Position numbers and translations under genes: made by a program. A stretch of DNA of 64,000 bases from contig DATIYI010000204.1 of the NCBI GenBank assembly GCA_035517695.1, positions 59,379-123,378 on the forward strand, given 5' to 3'. Of this stretch, positions 39,934 to 48,216 are shown one piece after another. How positions within the stretch are numbered: the stretch's first letter is position 1; each line of letters starts with the position of its first letter. This DNA comes from DATFVJ01 sp035517695 (GTDB taxonomy: Bacteria > Actinomycetota > Actinomycetes > Streptosporangiales > Streptosporangiaceae). A model generated the notes under the pieces. That model ran no database searches. It saw only the letters and a program-made list of their open reading frames with translations, and was not told where the DNA came from.

Positions 39934-40953
39934 TTACGCCGTCGTGCTGGTGGGCGACCGGCCGGTGCGGGTCGAGCGCACGCCGCTAGCTGCGGCGCCA
40001 CCAGCTGCGGTGCCACCCGCTGTCGCGCGGTCCTGTGCAGCGAAATTCGCTGCCGCGAAGTTCTCTGCCGCACCGCTTTCTGCGGCGCCGTTCGCTGCCG
40101 CGAAGTTCTCTGCCGCACCGCCCTCTGCCGCACCGGTCTCTGCCGCACCGCCCTCCGCCGCACCGCCCTCCGCCGCACCGCCCTCTGCCGCACCGCCCTC
40201 TGCCGCACCGCCCTCTGCCGCACCGCCCTCTGCCGCACCGCCCTCTGCCGCACCGCCCTCTGCCGCACCGCCCTCTGCCGCACCGCCCTCCGCAGCGCCG
40301 TTCGCTGCCGCGAAGCTCTCTGCCGCACCGTTTTCTGCCGCACCGTTCTGTGCCGCACCGTGCTTAGTGCCAAGCTTTGCCGCACCGGTGACCGCGCCAA
40401 GCGCTGCGATCACGTCGGCCTTACGCGGCTGGCCAGTGCCACGCCGCGCGATGGCGCCGTCCCCGCCGAGCACGAGGACGGTGGGGGTGCTGTGAATGCC
40501 GAGCCTGCGGACGAGCGGGAGGTTGACCTCCGCGTCGACCTCTACGAAGGTGACGCCCTCCACCATGCCGGCGACCTCGGCGAGGATTCGTCGCGTCGCG
40601 CGGCACGGCGCGCAGAATGCGGTCGAGAACTGCACGAGCGTAGCCCGGGATCCGAGCGGGCGACCCAACTGCGCCTCGGTCAGCACCCCGCCGTGCCTCC
40701 CAGCCGCGACGGTCATAGCAGCGACGCGCGCATCGCGGCCGGCACCGGCCGCGCTCGGGCCATCGCCCGCCGCGCCCGCTCCAGTGCCAGGTGCCCCGCC
40801 AGAACCCCCCTCCGACGCGGCCCCCCGGCTCACCGCGTCGGCCCCGGGGACCACGCGCAGCACGCCATTACGCCGCCGCCAGATCGTGCCGAACACAGTC
40901 GCGGAGGCGAGCACCGCGACGCAGACGACAACTCCCACAATCACGTTCTGCAC
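39934..40953 (-). CDS. membrane-anchored thioredoxin-like protein with a long AAEGG-repeat tail
   Basis: About 339 residues from a GTG at 40953 (no strong RBS; the ATG at 41070 is an alternative). One N-terminal membrane helix (VIVGVVVCVAVLASATVFGTIW) is followed by a Gly/Ala linker and a thioredoxin domain (RATLVQFSTAFCAPCRATRRILAEVAGMVEGVTFVEVDAEVNLPLVRRLGIHSTPTVLVLGGDG) with CAPC active site and the cis-Pro in TPTVLVL. The last ~150 residues are a pentad repeat dominated by A-A-E-G-G with occasional F (ENFAAANFAA). Tail repeats are unusual for this family. Upstream of DUF4395 on the same strand. Confidence 0.8.
   Translation of the reverse strand: MQNVIVGVVVCVAVLASATVFGTIWRRRNGVLRVVPGADAVSRGAASEGGSGGAPGTGAGAAGDGPSAAGAGRDARVAAMTVAAGRHGGVLTEAQLGRPLGSRATLVQFSTAFCAPCRATRRILAEVAGMVEGVTFVEVDAEVNLPLVRRLGIHSTPTVLVLGGDGAIARRGTGQPRKADVIAALGAVTGAAKLGTKHGAAQNGAAENGAAESFAAANGAAEGGAAEGGAAEGGAAEGGAAEGGAAEGGAAEGGAAEGGAAEGGAAEGGAAETGAAEGGAAENFAAANGAAESGAAENFAAANFAAQDRATAGGTAAGGAAASGVRSTRTGRSPTSTTA
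40040..40370. repeat. 15-bp tandem repeats encoding the AAEGG tail
   Basis: Units of the form TCTGCCGCACCGCCC repeat head to tail, about ten near-identical copies at 40130-40300, with more divergent copies on both sides (GTTCTCTGCCGCACC types). All six frames remain open across the array, explaining overlapping spurious ORFs there. Confidence 0.95.
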
Positions 40954-41104
40954 AATACGCGGCGCGGAGCTGTCATTCCCGACCAGCTCAGCAGGCAGCG
41001 CGTACCGCCACCGACGTCGCGCGCCAGCGTCGCAAGATGGTGCCACCGCGCGCGAGCCGTTATGGATCATGCTCTTACCCGCGCGGCGCGGGCGGATCGC
41101 CCGG

Positions 41105-41818
41105 TCAGGAGGACAATGTGACCAGCGTCTGGCCGTGGGAGGTGATCTGGAAGCTGCTGATGCTCGCTGCCGGGACCGACGTCGATCCTGGATAAGAGGC
41201 ATCGCGCTCGTTAGCGGGCACCACCCAGCTGCCCGCCATCGTCCGCTGCCCGGCGGCATCGGTCACCCACAGCTGGCAATTGGTGCCGCGCGGGATGCCC
41301 ATAACCCACACGTTCAGCTCGGTCCCCCAGTGCCGCGGCAGGTACTTCACGATCGCGGTGACATGGGCCGCGGTGCCACGGCCCGACGCCTTGTCCCAGG
41401 TCGGCCCGGCCGCCACGTGCCGCGGCGCCGCAGGGCCCGACACAAGAGCGTCCACCCCGGCGAACGCGCCGACGGCGACCACCACGGAGGCTGCGACAGC
41501 GACGACGCCCAGCAGCACGCTGCGCTGCCGCCTGGCCTTTCGCCGCTTCGCCATCTCGTCAAGCATCGAGTCGAGCAGCTGCTCGGGCGGCTGCGTCGCA
41601 GTCGCCTGGTCACCCGGACTGCGTTCCGCCTCTGCCAGGCTCACGCGGCCGAGCAGGGCGGGCAGGCCTGCGAGGCCAGCAAGCTCATCCCTGCACGCGC
41701 TGCAACCGGCCAGGTGCTGGTCGACAACAGACCGCTCTGCGGGGTCGATCGCACCGACGACGTAGACACCCAGCAACTGCCGGATCTCACCGCATCCGGA
41801 CGTATTCGCGGGTGTCAT
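41105..41818 (-). CDS. zinc-finger anti-sigma factor (RskA-like)
   Basis: 237 residues. The cytoplasmic N-terminus contains IRQLLGVYVVGAIDPAERSVVDQHLAGCSACRDELAGLAGLPALLGRVS with a HX3CX2C zinc motif, the anti-sigma domain. One membrane helix follows (VLLGVVAVAASVVVAVGAFAGVDALV), and then an extracytoplasmic RskA-type beta domain (NVWVMGIPRGTNCQLWVTDAAGQRTMAGSWVV). The start overlaps the sigma gene stop by 4 bases, so sensor and sigma are made together. It should hold the sigma factor at the membrane until proteolysis. Confidence 0.92.
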   Translation of the reverse strand: MTPANTSGCGEIRQLLGVYVVGAIDPAERSVVDQHLAGCSACRDELAGLAGLPALLGRVSLAEAERSPGDQATATQPPEQLLDSMLDEMAKRRKARRQRSVLLGVVAVAASVVVAVGAFAGVDALVSGPAAPRHVAAGPTWDKASGRGTAAHVTAIVKYLPRHWGTELNVWVMGIPRGTNCQLWVTDAAGQRTMAGSWVVPANERDASYPGSTSVPAASISSFQITSHGQTLVTLSS

Positions 41819-42351
41819 GGCGCCAGCCCCCTTTCCTCTAGAGCGAGCTTGAGCGCGCGCAGCGCATAGAACGTGCGGGACTTGACCGTCCCTGCTGGGA
41901 TCCCGAGCACAGACGCAGCCTCAGCCACGGAATGACCGCGGTAGTACGTCTCGAGGAGAACCTGCCGGTGCTCTGGGCGCAGCGCGGACAGCGCATCGGC
42001 GACTGCCCACGACTCCAAGGCCCTCTCCGCCTCATCCTCGGCGGGAAGCAAGGCGATTGCCGCATCCCCGATCTCTGCCGGCCGCGCACGCCGCGCCCGG
42101 TATGTGTCCACCACGAGGTTCCTCGCCACGGTGAACAGCCACGGCCGCACCGGCCGCCCGGTCAGCGCGTCCGGATGCCGCCACGCGCGGAGCAACGTCT
42201 CTTGGACGATATCCTCTGCCGCTTGCCGGTCGCCACCGACCAGACGTTGAACGTAGCCGAGGAGCGGCCCTCCGTGCTCGGCGTACAGGGCACGGATCAG
42301 CTCGGCGTCGGCGACGGCGCCGCGCCGCACTGCCTGATCGCTGCGCTGCAT
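41815..42351 (-). CDS. ECF RNA polymerase sigma factor (SigL/SigK-like)
   Basis: 178 residues from the ATG at 42351; an upstream TTG extends the frame but is less likely. Region 2 reads LIRALYAEHGGPLLGYVQRLVGGDRQAAEDIVQETLLRAWRHPD and PWLFTVARNLVVDTYRARR; region 4 is ALSALRPEHRQVLLETYYRGHSVAEAASVLGIPAGTVKSRTFYALRALKLAL, a sigma-70 region 4 HTH. The coupled RskA-like anti-sigma assigns it to the ECF sigma group controlled by redox or surface signals; downstream thioredoxin-like gene suggests redox input, by inference. Confidence 0.93.
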   Translation of the reverse strand: MQRSDQAVRRGAVADAELIRALYAEHGGPLLGYVQRLVGGDRQAAEDIVQETLLRAWRHPDALTGRPVRPWLFTVARNLVVDTYRARRARPAEIGDAAIALLPAEDEAERALESWAVADALSALRPEHRQVLLETYYRGHSVAEAASVLGIPAGTVKSRTFYALRALKLALEERGLAP

Positions 42352-42391
42352 GCCTGTAGCACGTCTGCGCCGCGCGTTCCGGTTCAAGCGG

Positions 42392-43087
42392 CTAGCCGTT
42401 GTTCTGAAACTCCACGCCTTGGGCCGACGCGGTGACTTCGAAGCCGCCCGTCATCACCCGCACGCCGCGGATCTGCAGGTGCATCGGCAGGTCGCGCACC
42501 GGCATGGCGATGGCAAGCCTGTTGCCGAGCAACTCTGTCGGTACCACCACGGGCACCCCGCCCGCGACCGTGACATGACGCGGTGCAACCTCGATGGCGG
42601 AATTGCTGACACGCAAGGAGACCGCGGCGGAGACCGGCACGTCCAATCCCAGGTAGCCAAGTTTGCCTGACAGTTTCAGGTCGCCGCCGTCGGGCGCGAG
42701 CTTGATCCCTGGCGGCAGCCGCTGCTGCACGGATGCGAAGGGAATGAACGCCGTCGCGGCGGCCCGGTCGGCGGTCATCGAACCTTGCCCGTTGCCGATA
42801 ACCCGGTTCAGCGGTGCGTTGACCCCGGTGAACCGAGCGTGCAAATCCCGCATCTGCATGCCGCCAGCGGTCAGCGAACTCAACGTGATGTCAACCTCTT
42901 TGTAACGTCCCGCCACGACCTGGGTGAGGAATGGGAACCCCTTGATATGCACGGTTGGCTGAGTCGGAAAATGGTAAGAAGCAGCGACCCGGCTGGCGAT
43001 CTTCCGCTGCGCGACGTAGGCGGAGATCCTGTCGGCCGCCACCAGCAAGATCACCAGGACAACGAAAAGAATCAGGAGTTTCCGCAT
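42392..43087 (-). CDS. LmeA/DUF2993 family lipid-associated protein
   Basis: 231 residues with an N-terminal signal anchor (LLILFVVLVILLVAADRI) and the DUF2993 core: SYHFPTQPTVHIKGFPFLTQVVAGRYKEVDITLSSL, PLNRVIGNGQGSMTADRAAATAFIPFASV and AVSLRVSNSAIEVAPRHVTVAGGVPVVVP. Mycobacterial LmeA binds phospholipids and takes part in lipomannan maturation. The protein is probably exported and membrane-attached. It lies upstream of the sigma/anti-sigma pair on the same strand. Confidence 0.85.
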   Translation of the reverse strand: MRKLLILFVVLVILLVAADRISAYVAQRKIASRVAASYHFPTQPTVHIKGFPFLTQVVAGRYKEVDITLSSLTAGGMQMRDLHARFTGVNAPLNRVIGNGQGSMTADRAAATAFIPFASVQQRLPPGIKLAPDGGDLKLSGKLGYLGLDVPVSAAVSLRVSNSAIEVAPRHVTVAGGVPVVVPTELLGNRLAIAMPVRDLPMHLQIRGVRVMTGGFEVTASAQGVEFQNNG

Positions 43088-43098
43088 CGCCGCTAAAC

Positions 43099-43359
43099 CT
43101 ACCCGCCGGCGAAAGGCGGCAGGACCTCAATCACCGAGCCCTCACCGACCGCGACACCTGCGGCGGGGCGTGCGCCAGCCGACGCGCCGTCAACAAGGAA
43201 CGATGACCTGGCCAGCACCTCGCGGAAGCGGCGGTCGGTGCCGCGGTGCGAGCTCGCCGCGGCGAGCGCTTCCGCGAGCGTGCGTGCCTCTACCGCCTCC
43301 TCAGCGACGCCAGCCGCCTCCCTGGCCGCCGCCCAGTAGCGAATTGTCACCGTTGCCAC
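43099..43359 (-). CDS. MoaD/ThiS-family sulfur-carrier-like protein
   Basis: 86 residues from the GTG at 43359 (GAGG about 9 bases upstream); an alternative GTG at 43374 has no RBS. The ubiquitin-like beta-grasp shows VTIRYWAAAREAAGVAEEAVEARTLAEALAAASSHRGTD and ends with EVLPPFAGG; the terminal Gly-Gly is the site of thiocarboxylation in MoaD and ThiS. A sulfur-carrier role for molybdopterin or another pathway is likely, but no matching activating enzyme is adjacent. Confidence 0.8.
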   Translation of the reverse strand: MATVTIRYWAAAREAAGVAEEAVEARTLAEALAAASSHRGTDRRFREVLARSSFLVDGASAGARPAAGVAVGEGSVIEVLPPFAGG

Positions 43360-43457
43360 GTCGGTTATCCTCACTTGTGACGGGATCCGGGCGACGCTGC
43401 CCCCGGATCCCTATCTGTTTTACCCGGTCGGCGGCGCGTCGGTGGAGGTGACGGCGC

Positions 43458-44177
43458 TTGAGCAACCTGCTCGTGCTCACTGGCGCACTCGAACCGTCGG
43501 CTGAGGTGCTGCCCGCGCTTGGCTTGCTCCTGCACTCTGTCCGGGTGGCACCTGCTGAGGCATCCGCACTGGTAGAAACGGCGCCCGCGGACGCGGTCCT
43601 GGTCGACGCCCGGCGGGAACTCGCGCACGCGAAGAGCCTGTGCCGCCTGCTGCGCACCACGGGCTTGGACTGCCCGCTGCTCGTGATCGTGACGGAGGGC
43701 GGGCTTGCCGCGCTCACCGCCGAGTGGGGCGCAGACGACGTCCTGCTCAACACGGCCGGCCCGGCGGAGGTAGAGGCCAGGCTGCGGCTCGCGGCCGGGC
43801 GCCGGGCCGGGCAGATGACCGATGCGGCGCCTGATGAGATCCAGTCCGGTGATCTGACCATCGACGAGGCTACCTACGCCGCGCGCCTTCGCGGCCGGGT
43901 CCTCGACCTTACCTTCAAGGAATTCGAGCTGCTGAAGTTCCTCGCACAGCACCCGGGCCGGGTATTTACCCGGGCCCAGTTGCTCCAGGAAGTCTGGGGT
44001 TACGACTACTTCGGCGGCACCAGGACCGTTGACGTGCATGTCCGGCGCCTGCGGGCCAAGCTGGGCCCGGAGCACGAGGCACTGATCGGCACCGTGCGCA
44101 ACGTCGGCTACCGTTTTGTGCCGTTGCGCGGCAGCGACGAGGAGCGGGAGGGCCGTCCGGCGCCGATGCCCCGCTGA
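43458..44177 (+). CDS. glnR: orphan OmpR-type response regulator, GlnR-like nitrogen regulator
   Basis: 239 residues. The receiver half has SNLLVLTGALEPSAEVLPALGLLLHSVRVAP and DAVLVDARRELAHAKSLCRLLRTTGLDCPLLVIVTEGGLAALTAEWGADDVLL; the winged-helix half is GDLTIDEATYAARLRGRVLDLTFKEFELLKFLAQHPGRVFTRAQLLQEVWGYDYFGGTRTVDVHVRRLRAKLG. This matches the actinobacterial GlnR regulator of nitrogen assimilation closely, including its usual absence of a partner kinase. The start is a TTG with GGAGGTG 8 bases upstream. It is divergent from the MoaD-like gene and followed by mshD. Confidence 0.88.
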   Translation: MSNLLVLTGALEPSAEVLPALGLLLHSVRVAPAEASALVETAPADAVLVDARRELAHAKSLCRLLRTTGLDCPLLVIVTEGGLAALTAEWGADDVLLNTAGPAEVEARLRLAAGRRAGQMTDAAPDEIQSGDLTIDEATYAARLRGRVLDLTFKEFELLKFLAQHPGRVFTRAQLLQEVWGYDYFGGTRTVDVHVRRLRAKLGPEHEALIGTVRNVGYRFVPLRGSDEEREGRPAPMPR

Positions 44178-44182
44178 CGTTC

Positions 44183-45346
44183 ATGACGGGAGACGGGATG
44201 GCGGAGCCGAGCGGACCGGCGGCCGGTGGCACAACGGGGCCTGGCAATGTGGCCGACAGTAGCGCTGAACAGGCCAAAAGGGCAGACGGCACTGCTGAGC
44301 GTGGCAGCGCCGCGGACGGCTTTGCTGAGCAGGCCGTAGTGACTGACGGTGTCGCCGAACGGGGCAGCCTGGCTGACGAGGAGGCGGACGCCGTGCTCGC
44401 GCTGGCATCGGCTGCCGCCGACGAGGACGGGGTCAGGCCACTGTCCGAGCACGTCATGCTCCACTTGCGTTACGGCGGCGAGGCGCCGGCCCGCAACCTG
44501 CTGCGCTACGTAGGCAGCGAGCTTGCGGGATACGCACACCTGGACCCGACCGATCCCGTGCAGGGCCCCAGCGGTGAGCTTGTGGTGCACCCCCGCTTTC
44601 GCCGCCGCGGCCTGGGCAGGAACCTCGTTGACGCCCTTGTCGCCGTGGCAGCGGGCCGGCCCGTGCGGCTATGGGCGCATGGAGAGTTGCCGGCCGCCAC
44701 CCAGCTCGCCACGGCCGCCGGATTCGAGCGGGTCAGGTCTTTGTGGCAGATGCGGCGGTCCCTGCAGGCCCCGCTCGACCGGCCCGTATTCGCCGAGGGA
44801 ATTACCGTCCGCACCTTCGAGGTCGGCCGCGACGAGCCCGCCTGGACCGAGCTGAACAGGCGCGCGTTCGTCCGTCACCCCGAGCAGGGCATCTGGACCC
44901 GTGACGATCTGGAACAGCGCGAGCGTGAGGCCTGGTTTGACCCGGACGGCTTCTTCCTCGCCGAGCGGGAAGGCCGGCTCACGGGCTTCCACTGGACCAA
45001 GATCCACGGCGCTCGGCCTGGCGGCAGTGGGCGGGCCGACGGGCGGGGCGACATGCAAAGTGGCACGCGGACGGCCACGCCGAGCGGCCCACGGAGCGAC
45101 GGCGAGCACGGGCACGACGCGATGGGCGAGGTATACGTCGTCGGCGTGGACCCGGCACAGCGGGGTACTGGTCTCGGCCGCGCGCTTACTCTCACCGGCC
45201 TGCGGTACCTGCGGTCCCGCGGCCTCTTCCAAGTGATGCTTTACGTCGACGAGTCAAACACGGCGGCCATCCGGCTGTATGAGTCGCTCGGCTTCACCCA
45301 CTGGGAGACCGACGTCATGTTCCGCCATCCAGGGTCGCCGCGCTAG
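44183..45346 (+). CDS. mshD: mycothiol synthase
   Basis: 387 residues with two GNAT acetyltransferase domains. The N-terminal one (GELVVHPRFRRRGLGRNLVDALVAV) is likely non-catalytic and the C-terminal one (GEVYVVGVDPAQRGTGLGRALTLTGLRYLRSRGLFQVMLYVDESNTAAIRLYESLGFTHWETDVMF) binds acetyl-CoA. MshD acetylates Cys-GlcN-inositol in the last step of mycothiol synthesis, the main low-molecular thiol of actinobacteria. The first ~65 residues are Ala/Glu-rich low complexity, and another low-complexity insertion (GGSGRADGRGDMQSGTRT) sits before the second domain. Five bases separate it from glnR. Confidence 0.9.
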   Translation: MTGDGMAEPSGPAAGGTTGPGNVADSSAEQAKRADGTAERGSAADGFAEQAVVTDGVAERGSLADEEADAVLALASAAADEDGVRPLSEHVMLHLRYGGEAPARNLLRYVGSELAGYAHLDPTDPVQGPSGELVVHPRFRRRGLGRNLVDALVAVAAGRPVRLWAHGELPAATQLATAAGFERVRSLWQMRRSLQAPLDRPVFAEGITVRTFEVGRDEPAWTELNRRAFVRHPEQGIWTRDDLEQREREAWFDPDGFFLAEREGRLTGFHWTKIHGARPGGSGRADGRGDMQSGTRTATPSGPRSDGEHGHDAMGEVYVVGVDPAQRGTGLGRALTLTGLRYLRSRGLFQVMLYVDESNTAAIRLYESLGFTHWETDVMFRHPGSPR

Positions 45347-45627
45347 CGCTAGCGCCTATCCAGCGCCTGCGACCCCCAGCAGACCGCCGACAGCCGCTTG
45401 GTGGCACTGGCGCCCATGATGGCCGCCCGAATGGCCGTACGTGGTCGAGATCGGCACATGCCAGGCGAACGCCGTGAGCTATAACATGCTCGAGGCCGAT
45501 GCCTCAGCCGCGAATCCCTGAGAGTCATCCGCCGCGCCGGCGACCGGGAATCGCGCCAACGACGGCGTCGACGACAGAATGAGGTTGGTCACAGCTCGGC
45601 GAGATCCGGGGCGTCAGCCCTGCGGCC

Positions 45628-45813
45628 TCAATGGTGGCCGATGCGGCCGGTCGCGCCACGGTCGGCAGCCGACCGCACACCGAGGACATCGTCGATCTCG
45701 GCCGAGGTCAACGGCCGGTCCGCGATCGCCACCGCGCTCAGCACCTCGGCGTAAAGCTCGATCTCATCGAGGGCAACGCGGTCGTGGACACGTAGGTCGA
45801 CTTGCTCCGGCAT
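45628..45813 (-). CDS. small conserved-looking hypothetical protein
   Basis: 61 residues from an ATG at 45813 with GGAGG 8 bases upstream. The sequence MPEQVDLRVHDRVALDEIELYAEVLSAVAIADRPLTSAEIDDVLGVR looks like a helical, acidic small protein of a type common near mshD or metabolic genes in actinobacteria. No domain is recognised. It lies between mshD and the gamma carbonic anhydrase gene with gaps of 281 and 168 bases in which nothing else was seen. Confidence 0.5.
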   Translation of the reverse strand: MPEQVDLRVHDRVALDEIELYAEVLSAVAIADRPLTSAEIDDVLGVRSAADRGATGRIGHH

Positions 45814-45981
45814 CGTGTCCACCTCCGTTGCCGAGTCTTCACATAAGGTTCCTGGCTACCAGGCTACGTTGCGGCACAGGGGTGCCGCATGACCCGTCAG
45901 GGCCATTCAAGCCCCACCCTCATGTATGGTTTGCCCACTCACGCTGTAACGATTCCAACAAGCTCGCAACAGGATGGAGTC

Positions 45982-46719
45982 CTATGGGTTAAGAGCCCCG
46001 CCCGGCCGCCACGCGACCGCTCGGTGCCTCCTGGCCCTGGCGACATATCGCTCCGGCGTGGCGGCGAAGGACTCGCGGTCTTCCGTGCTGAGTTCCCTGC
46101 GGATCCTCGCCGGAACCCCGGCGGCGAGAACCCCGGCGGGGATACGGGTTGCAGGCGTCACCACCGCACCCGCGGCCACGAGCGAACCCGCGCCGATCCG
46201 TGCCCCGCCGAGCACGATCGCGCCGATGCCGATGAGCGCACCCGCTTCGACGTATGCACCATGCACGACGGCGCGGTGTCCAAGGCTCACGCGGTCCTCG
46301 AGGATCACCGGCTCGCCCGGGTCGACGTGCAGGCAGCACTGATCCTGAATGTTGCATTCGGCCCCGACCACGATCTCGTCCTCATCTGCCCGCAACACGG
46401 ACCCGTACCACACGCTGGCCGCTCGGCCAAGGCTGACCCGGCCGACCACCACGGCGCCCGGGGCCACCCAGGCGTCAGCATGAATCAACGGTACGAACAG
46501 GGCGTCACCGCCGTGGCCGCTGGTGCCGAGTGTGCTGCCGGGTCCACCGGGACCGCCGCTGGCGGCGGCACCGCCGGCACCGCTAGCGGGCAGCGAGGTG
46601 CTGCCGGCGGGGCCAATGATGCCAGCCAGACCGGCCGTTCCGGCAGCACGGCCCGGCGTGTGCTCGCCAGGGGGTGCGCCAGGGGGTGCGCCAGGATCAG
46701 ATTGCGACATGAACGCCAT
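45982..46719 (-). CDS. gamma-class carbonic anhydrase-like hexapeptide protein
   Basis: 245 residues. After ~75 Gly/Ala/Pro-rich residues the left-handed beta-helix begins: VPLIHADAWVAPGAVVVGRVSLGRAASVWYGSVLRADEDEIVVGAECNIQDQCCLHVDPGEPVILEDRVSLGHRAVVHGAYVEAGALIGIGAIVLGG. The three zinc histidines are seen in CCLHVD, LGHRA and VVHGA. The core matches YrdA/PaaY-type gamma carbonic anhydrases. The long N-terminal extension is unusual, and the true start may be the second ATG at 46710. Divergent from the DivIVA-like gene. Confidence 0.85.
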   Translation of the reverse strand: MAFMSQSDPGAPPGAPPGEHTPGRAAGTAGLAGIIGPAGSTSLPASGAGGAAASGGPGGPGSTLGTSGHGGDALFVPLIHADAWVAPGAVVVGRVSLGRAASVWYGSVLRADEDEIVVGAECNIQDQCCLHVDPGEPVILEDRVSLGHRAVVHGAYVEAGALIGIGAIVLGGARIGAGSLVAAGAVVTPATRIPAGVLAAGVPARIRRELSTEDRESFAATPERYVARARRHRAVAWRPGGALNP

Positions 46720-46973
46720 GGTGCCGCATCAGTGCGTCGACCGCATCGCCCCGAGGGGGCGCAGCGCCGTGCGGGGCGGGGATGTGCAGTCGGCGCGGGC
46801 CCGCTATGATCCGCCTACAGATGTGCGGCCCGGGCCGCGCGGGCCAATTATCCGTCACGAGCGGTTGCCGTATTTATGGACAAATCATGACACTCAACCG
46901 TTTCGGTTGCGCGCACGGCGTAACCGGACAAGAGTCGACCATGTCGTTCCCTCCGATCTGGACTCCATGAGAC

Positions 46974-48140
46974 ATGACTGAGCACAGCGAACTCCTCCCC
47001 AATCTCCTCAACGAAGACGCTTTTGAGATTCAGATGCGCGGATACAGCCGTCGGCAGGTCGACGAGTTTGTCGCCCGCAGCCGTAGCCAGGCACGCGACC
47101 TGGAAGAACGGCTCGCGCGAGCTCTCGATGACAGCGAGCAGCTCCGCCAGCAGCTTTCCGCCGCGCACCAGCAGCCAGTCAGCAGGCCACCGCACGAGGA
47201 GATCAGCGAGCGGATCGCCCAGATCCTCAAGCTCGCCGACGACGAGGCCAAGGCGCAGAAGGCTCGCGCCAATGAGGAGATCAACAAGATTCGCGGCGAC
47301 GCGCAGCGCGAAGCCGACGCCGCGGTCACCGAGGCCCGTGAGACGGCCAAGCGCATGCTGACGGCGGCACAGGAGCAGGCGGAAGGTTTCGTCTCCGCGG
47401 CGCGTAACGAGGCGGACAAGACCCGCGAGGCAGCGCGCGCGGAGGCGGAGCTGGCCGCAGCCGAGACGCGGACGAAAGCCGACGAACTGCTCTCGTCCGC
47501 CAGGTCAAAGGCCGAACGGATGCTCGCGGAGAGCACCGCGCGGGCGGCAGCAATCAACGACGGCGCGGCGCGCAGGCTCGAACTATTGGCGGGCACGCAC
47601 GCGGAGGCCGCCAGGCGGCTTACCGAGATCCGCGACGTCGTGACCGAGTTGCTCAGCCGCGACTCCGCCAGAGGCTCGCTCGAGGACGAGGTGGCGAACG
47701 CGGTCGCCGCCACGATGAGCGGCGCCCCAGCCGAGCCCGCCCGCAACCACGGCCCGGAGCAGCCCGCGGACAGTCGGATGCCACGAAAGGCCGCGGCGAG
47801 CGGCGGCACCGGCACACCCGCAACACCCGCGGCTGGAGTCGGCGCTGCCGCCCCGGCGCAGGCCGCCGCCGCCCCGGCGCAGGCCGGCCCAAACGCGCCA
47901 GAAACCAGCCCGCCAGGCACCAGCCCGGCTGGCCCGCAAGGCCGGACGACATCGGCTGGCAGCGCCGCACCCCTGGCGTCCGCGGCATCGTCGGTCGCCT
48001 CGCAGCACAGCGGCGGTAGCGGACGCCGTCGTTCGATGCCGGTTACAAGCACGGACCCATTGGGGCTTGGCCGAGATCGAACCCAGCGGCAGGCCGATAC
48101 GACGGAGGAGTCGCCGGGCGCGAGGCAACGGGACGGCTGA
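46974..48140 (+). CDS. DivIVA/FilP-like coiled-coil protein
   Basis: 388 residues. The N-terminal DivIVA-type segment NEDAFEIQMRGYSRRQVDEFVARSRSQARDLEERLARAL is followed by ~190 residues of charged, heptad-periodic coiled coil (ISERIAQILKLADDEAKAQKARANEEINKIRGDAQREADAAVTEARETAKRML) and a Pro/Ala/Thr-rich tail of ~140 residues ending RRSMPVTSTDPLGLGRDRTQRQ. Comparable actinobacterial proteins organise polar growth or the cytoskeleton (DivIVA, Scy, FilP). The upstream RBS is weak. Convergent with the ABC exporter gene, 76 bases apart. Confidence 0.8.
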   Translation: MTEHSELLPNLLNEDAFEIQMRGYSRRQVDEFVARSRSQARDLEERLARALDDSEQLRQQLSAAHQQPVSRPPHEEISERIAQILKLADDEAKAQKARANEEINKIRGDAQREADAAVTEARETAKRMLTAAQEQAEGFVSAARNEADKTREAARAEAELAAAETRTKADELLSSARSKAERMLAESTARAAAINDGAARRLELLAGTHAEAARRLTEIRDVVTELLSRDSARGSLEDEVANAVAATMSGAPAEPARNHGPEQPADSRMPRKAAASGGTGTPATPAAGVGAAAPAQAAAAPAQAGPNAPETSPPGTSPAGPQGRTTSAGSAAPLASAASSVASQHSGGSGRRRSMPVTSTDPLGLGRDRTQRQADTTEESPGARQRDG

Positions 48141-48171
48141 GCACGCATCGCGGCCAGGCATCGCGCGCAAA

Positions 48172-48209
48172 GCGGCCAGCTATCACGCGCACGGCCAGCT
48201 ATCACGCGC
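48172..48209. repeat. 19-bp direct repeat between convergent genes
   Basis: CGGCCAGCTATCACGCGCA occurs twice in tandem (48172-48190 and 48191-48209) between the ends of the DivIVA-like and ABC genes. It may contribute to a terminator region. Confidence 0.7.
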
Positions 48210-48216
48210 ACGGCCG

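Noticed and set aside
40040..40370. Possible CRISPR array
   Set aside because: The 15-bp units abut without unique spacers and lie in a reading frame; no cas genes are present. The same applies to 30960-31122 and 6581-6685.
39451..41121. Plus-strand 556-codon ORF across the AAEGG repeat
   Set aside because: The 15-bp repeats keep all frames open; the product is CRTALCRTAL-type repeat with no coding signs.
45579..45992. Plus-strand 137-codon ORF between mshD and the carbonic anhydrase gene
   Set aside because: Arg/Pro-rich, no motif, overlaps a better-supported small minus-strand ORF with a good RBS.
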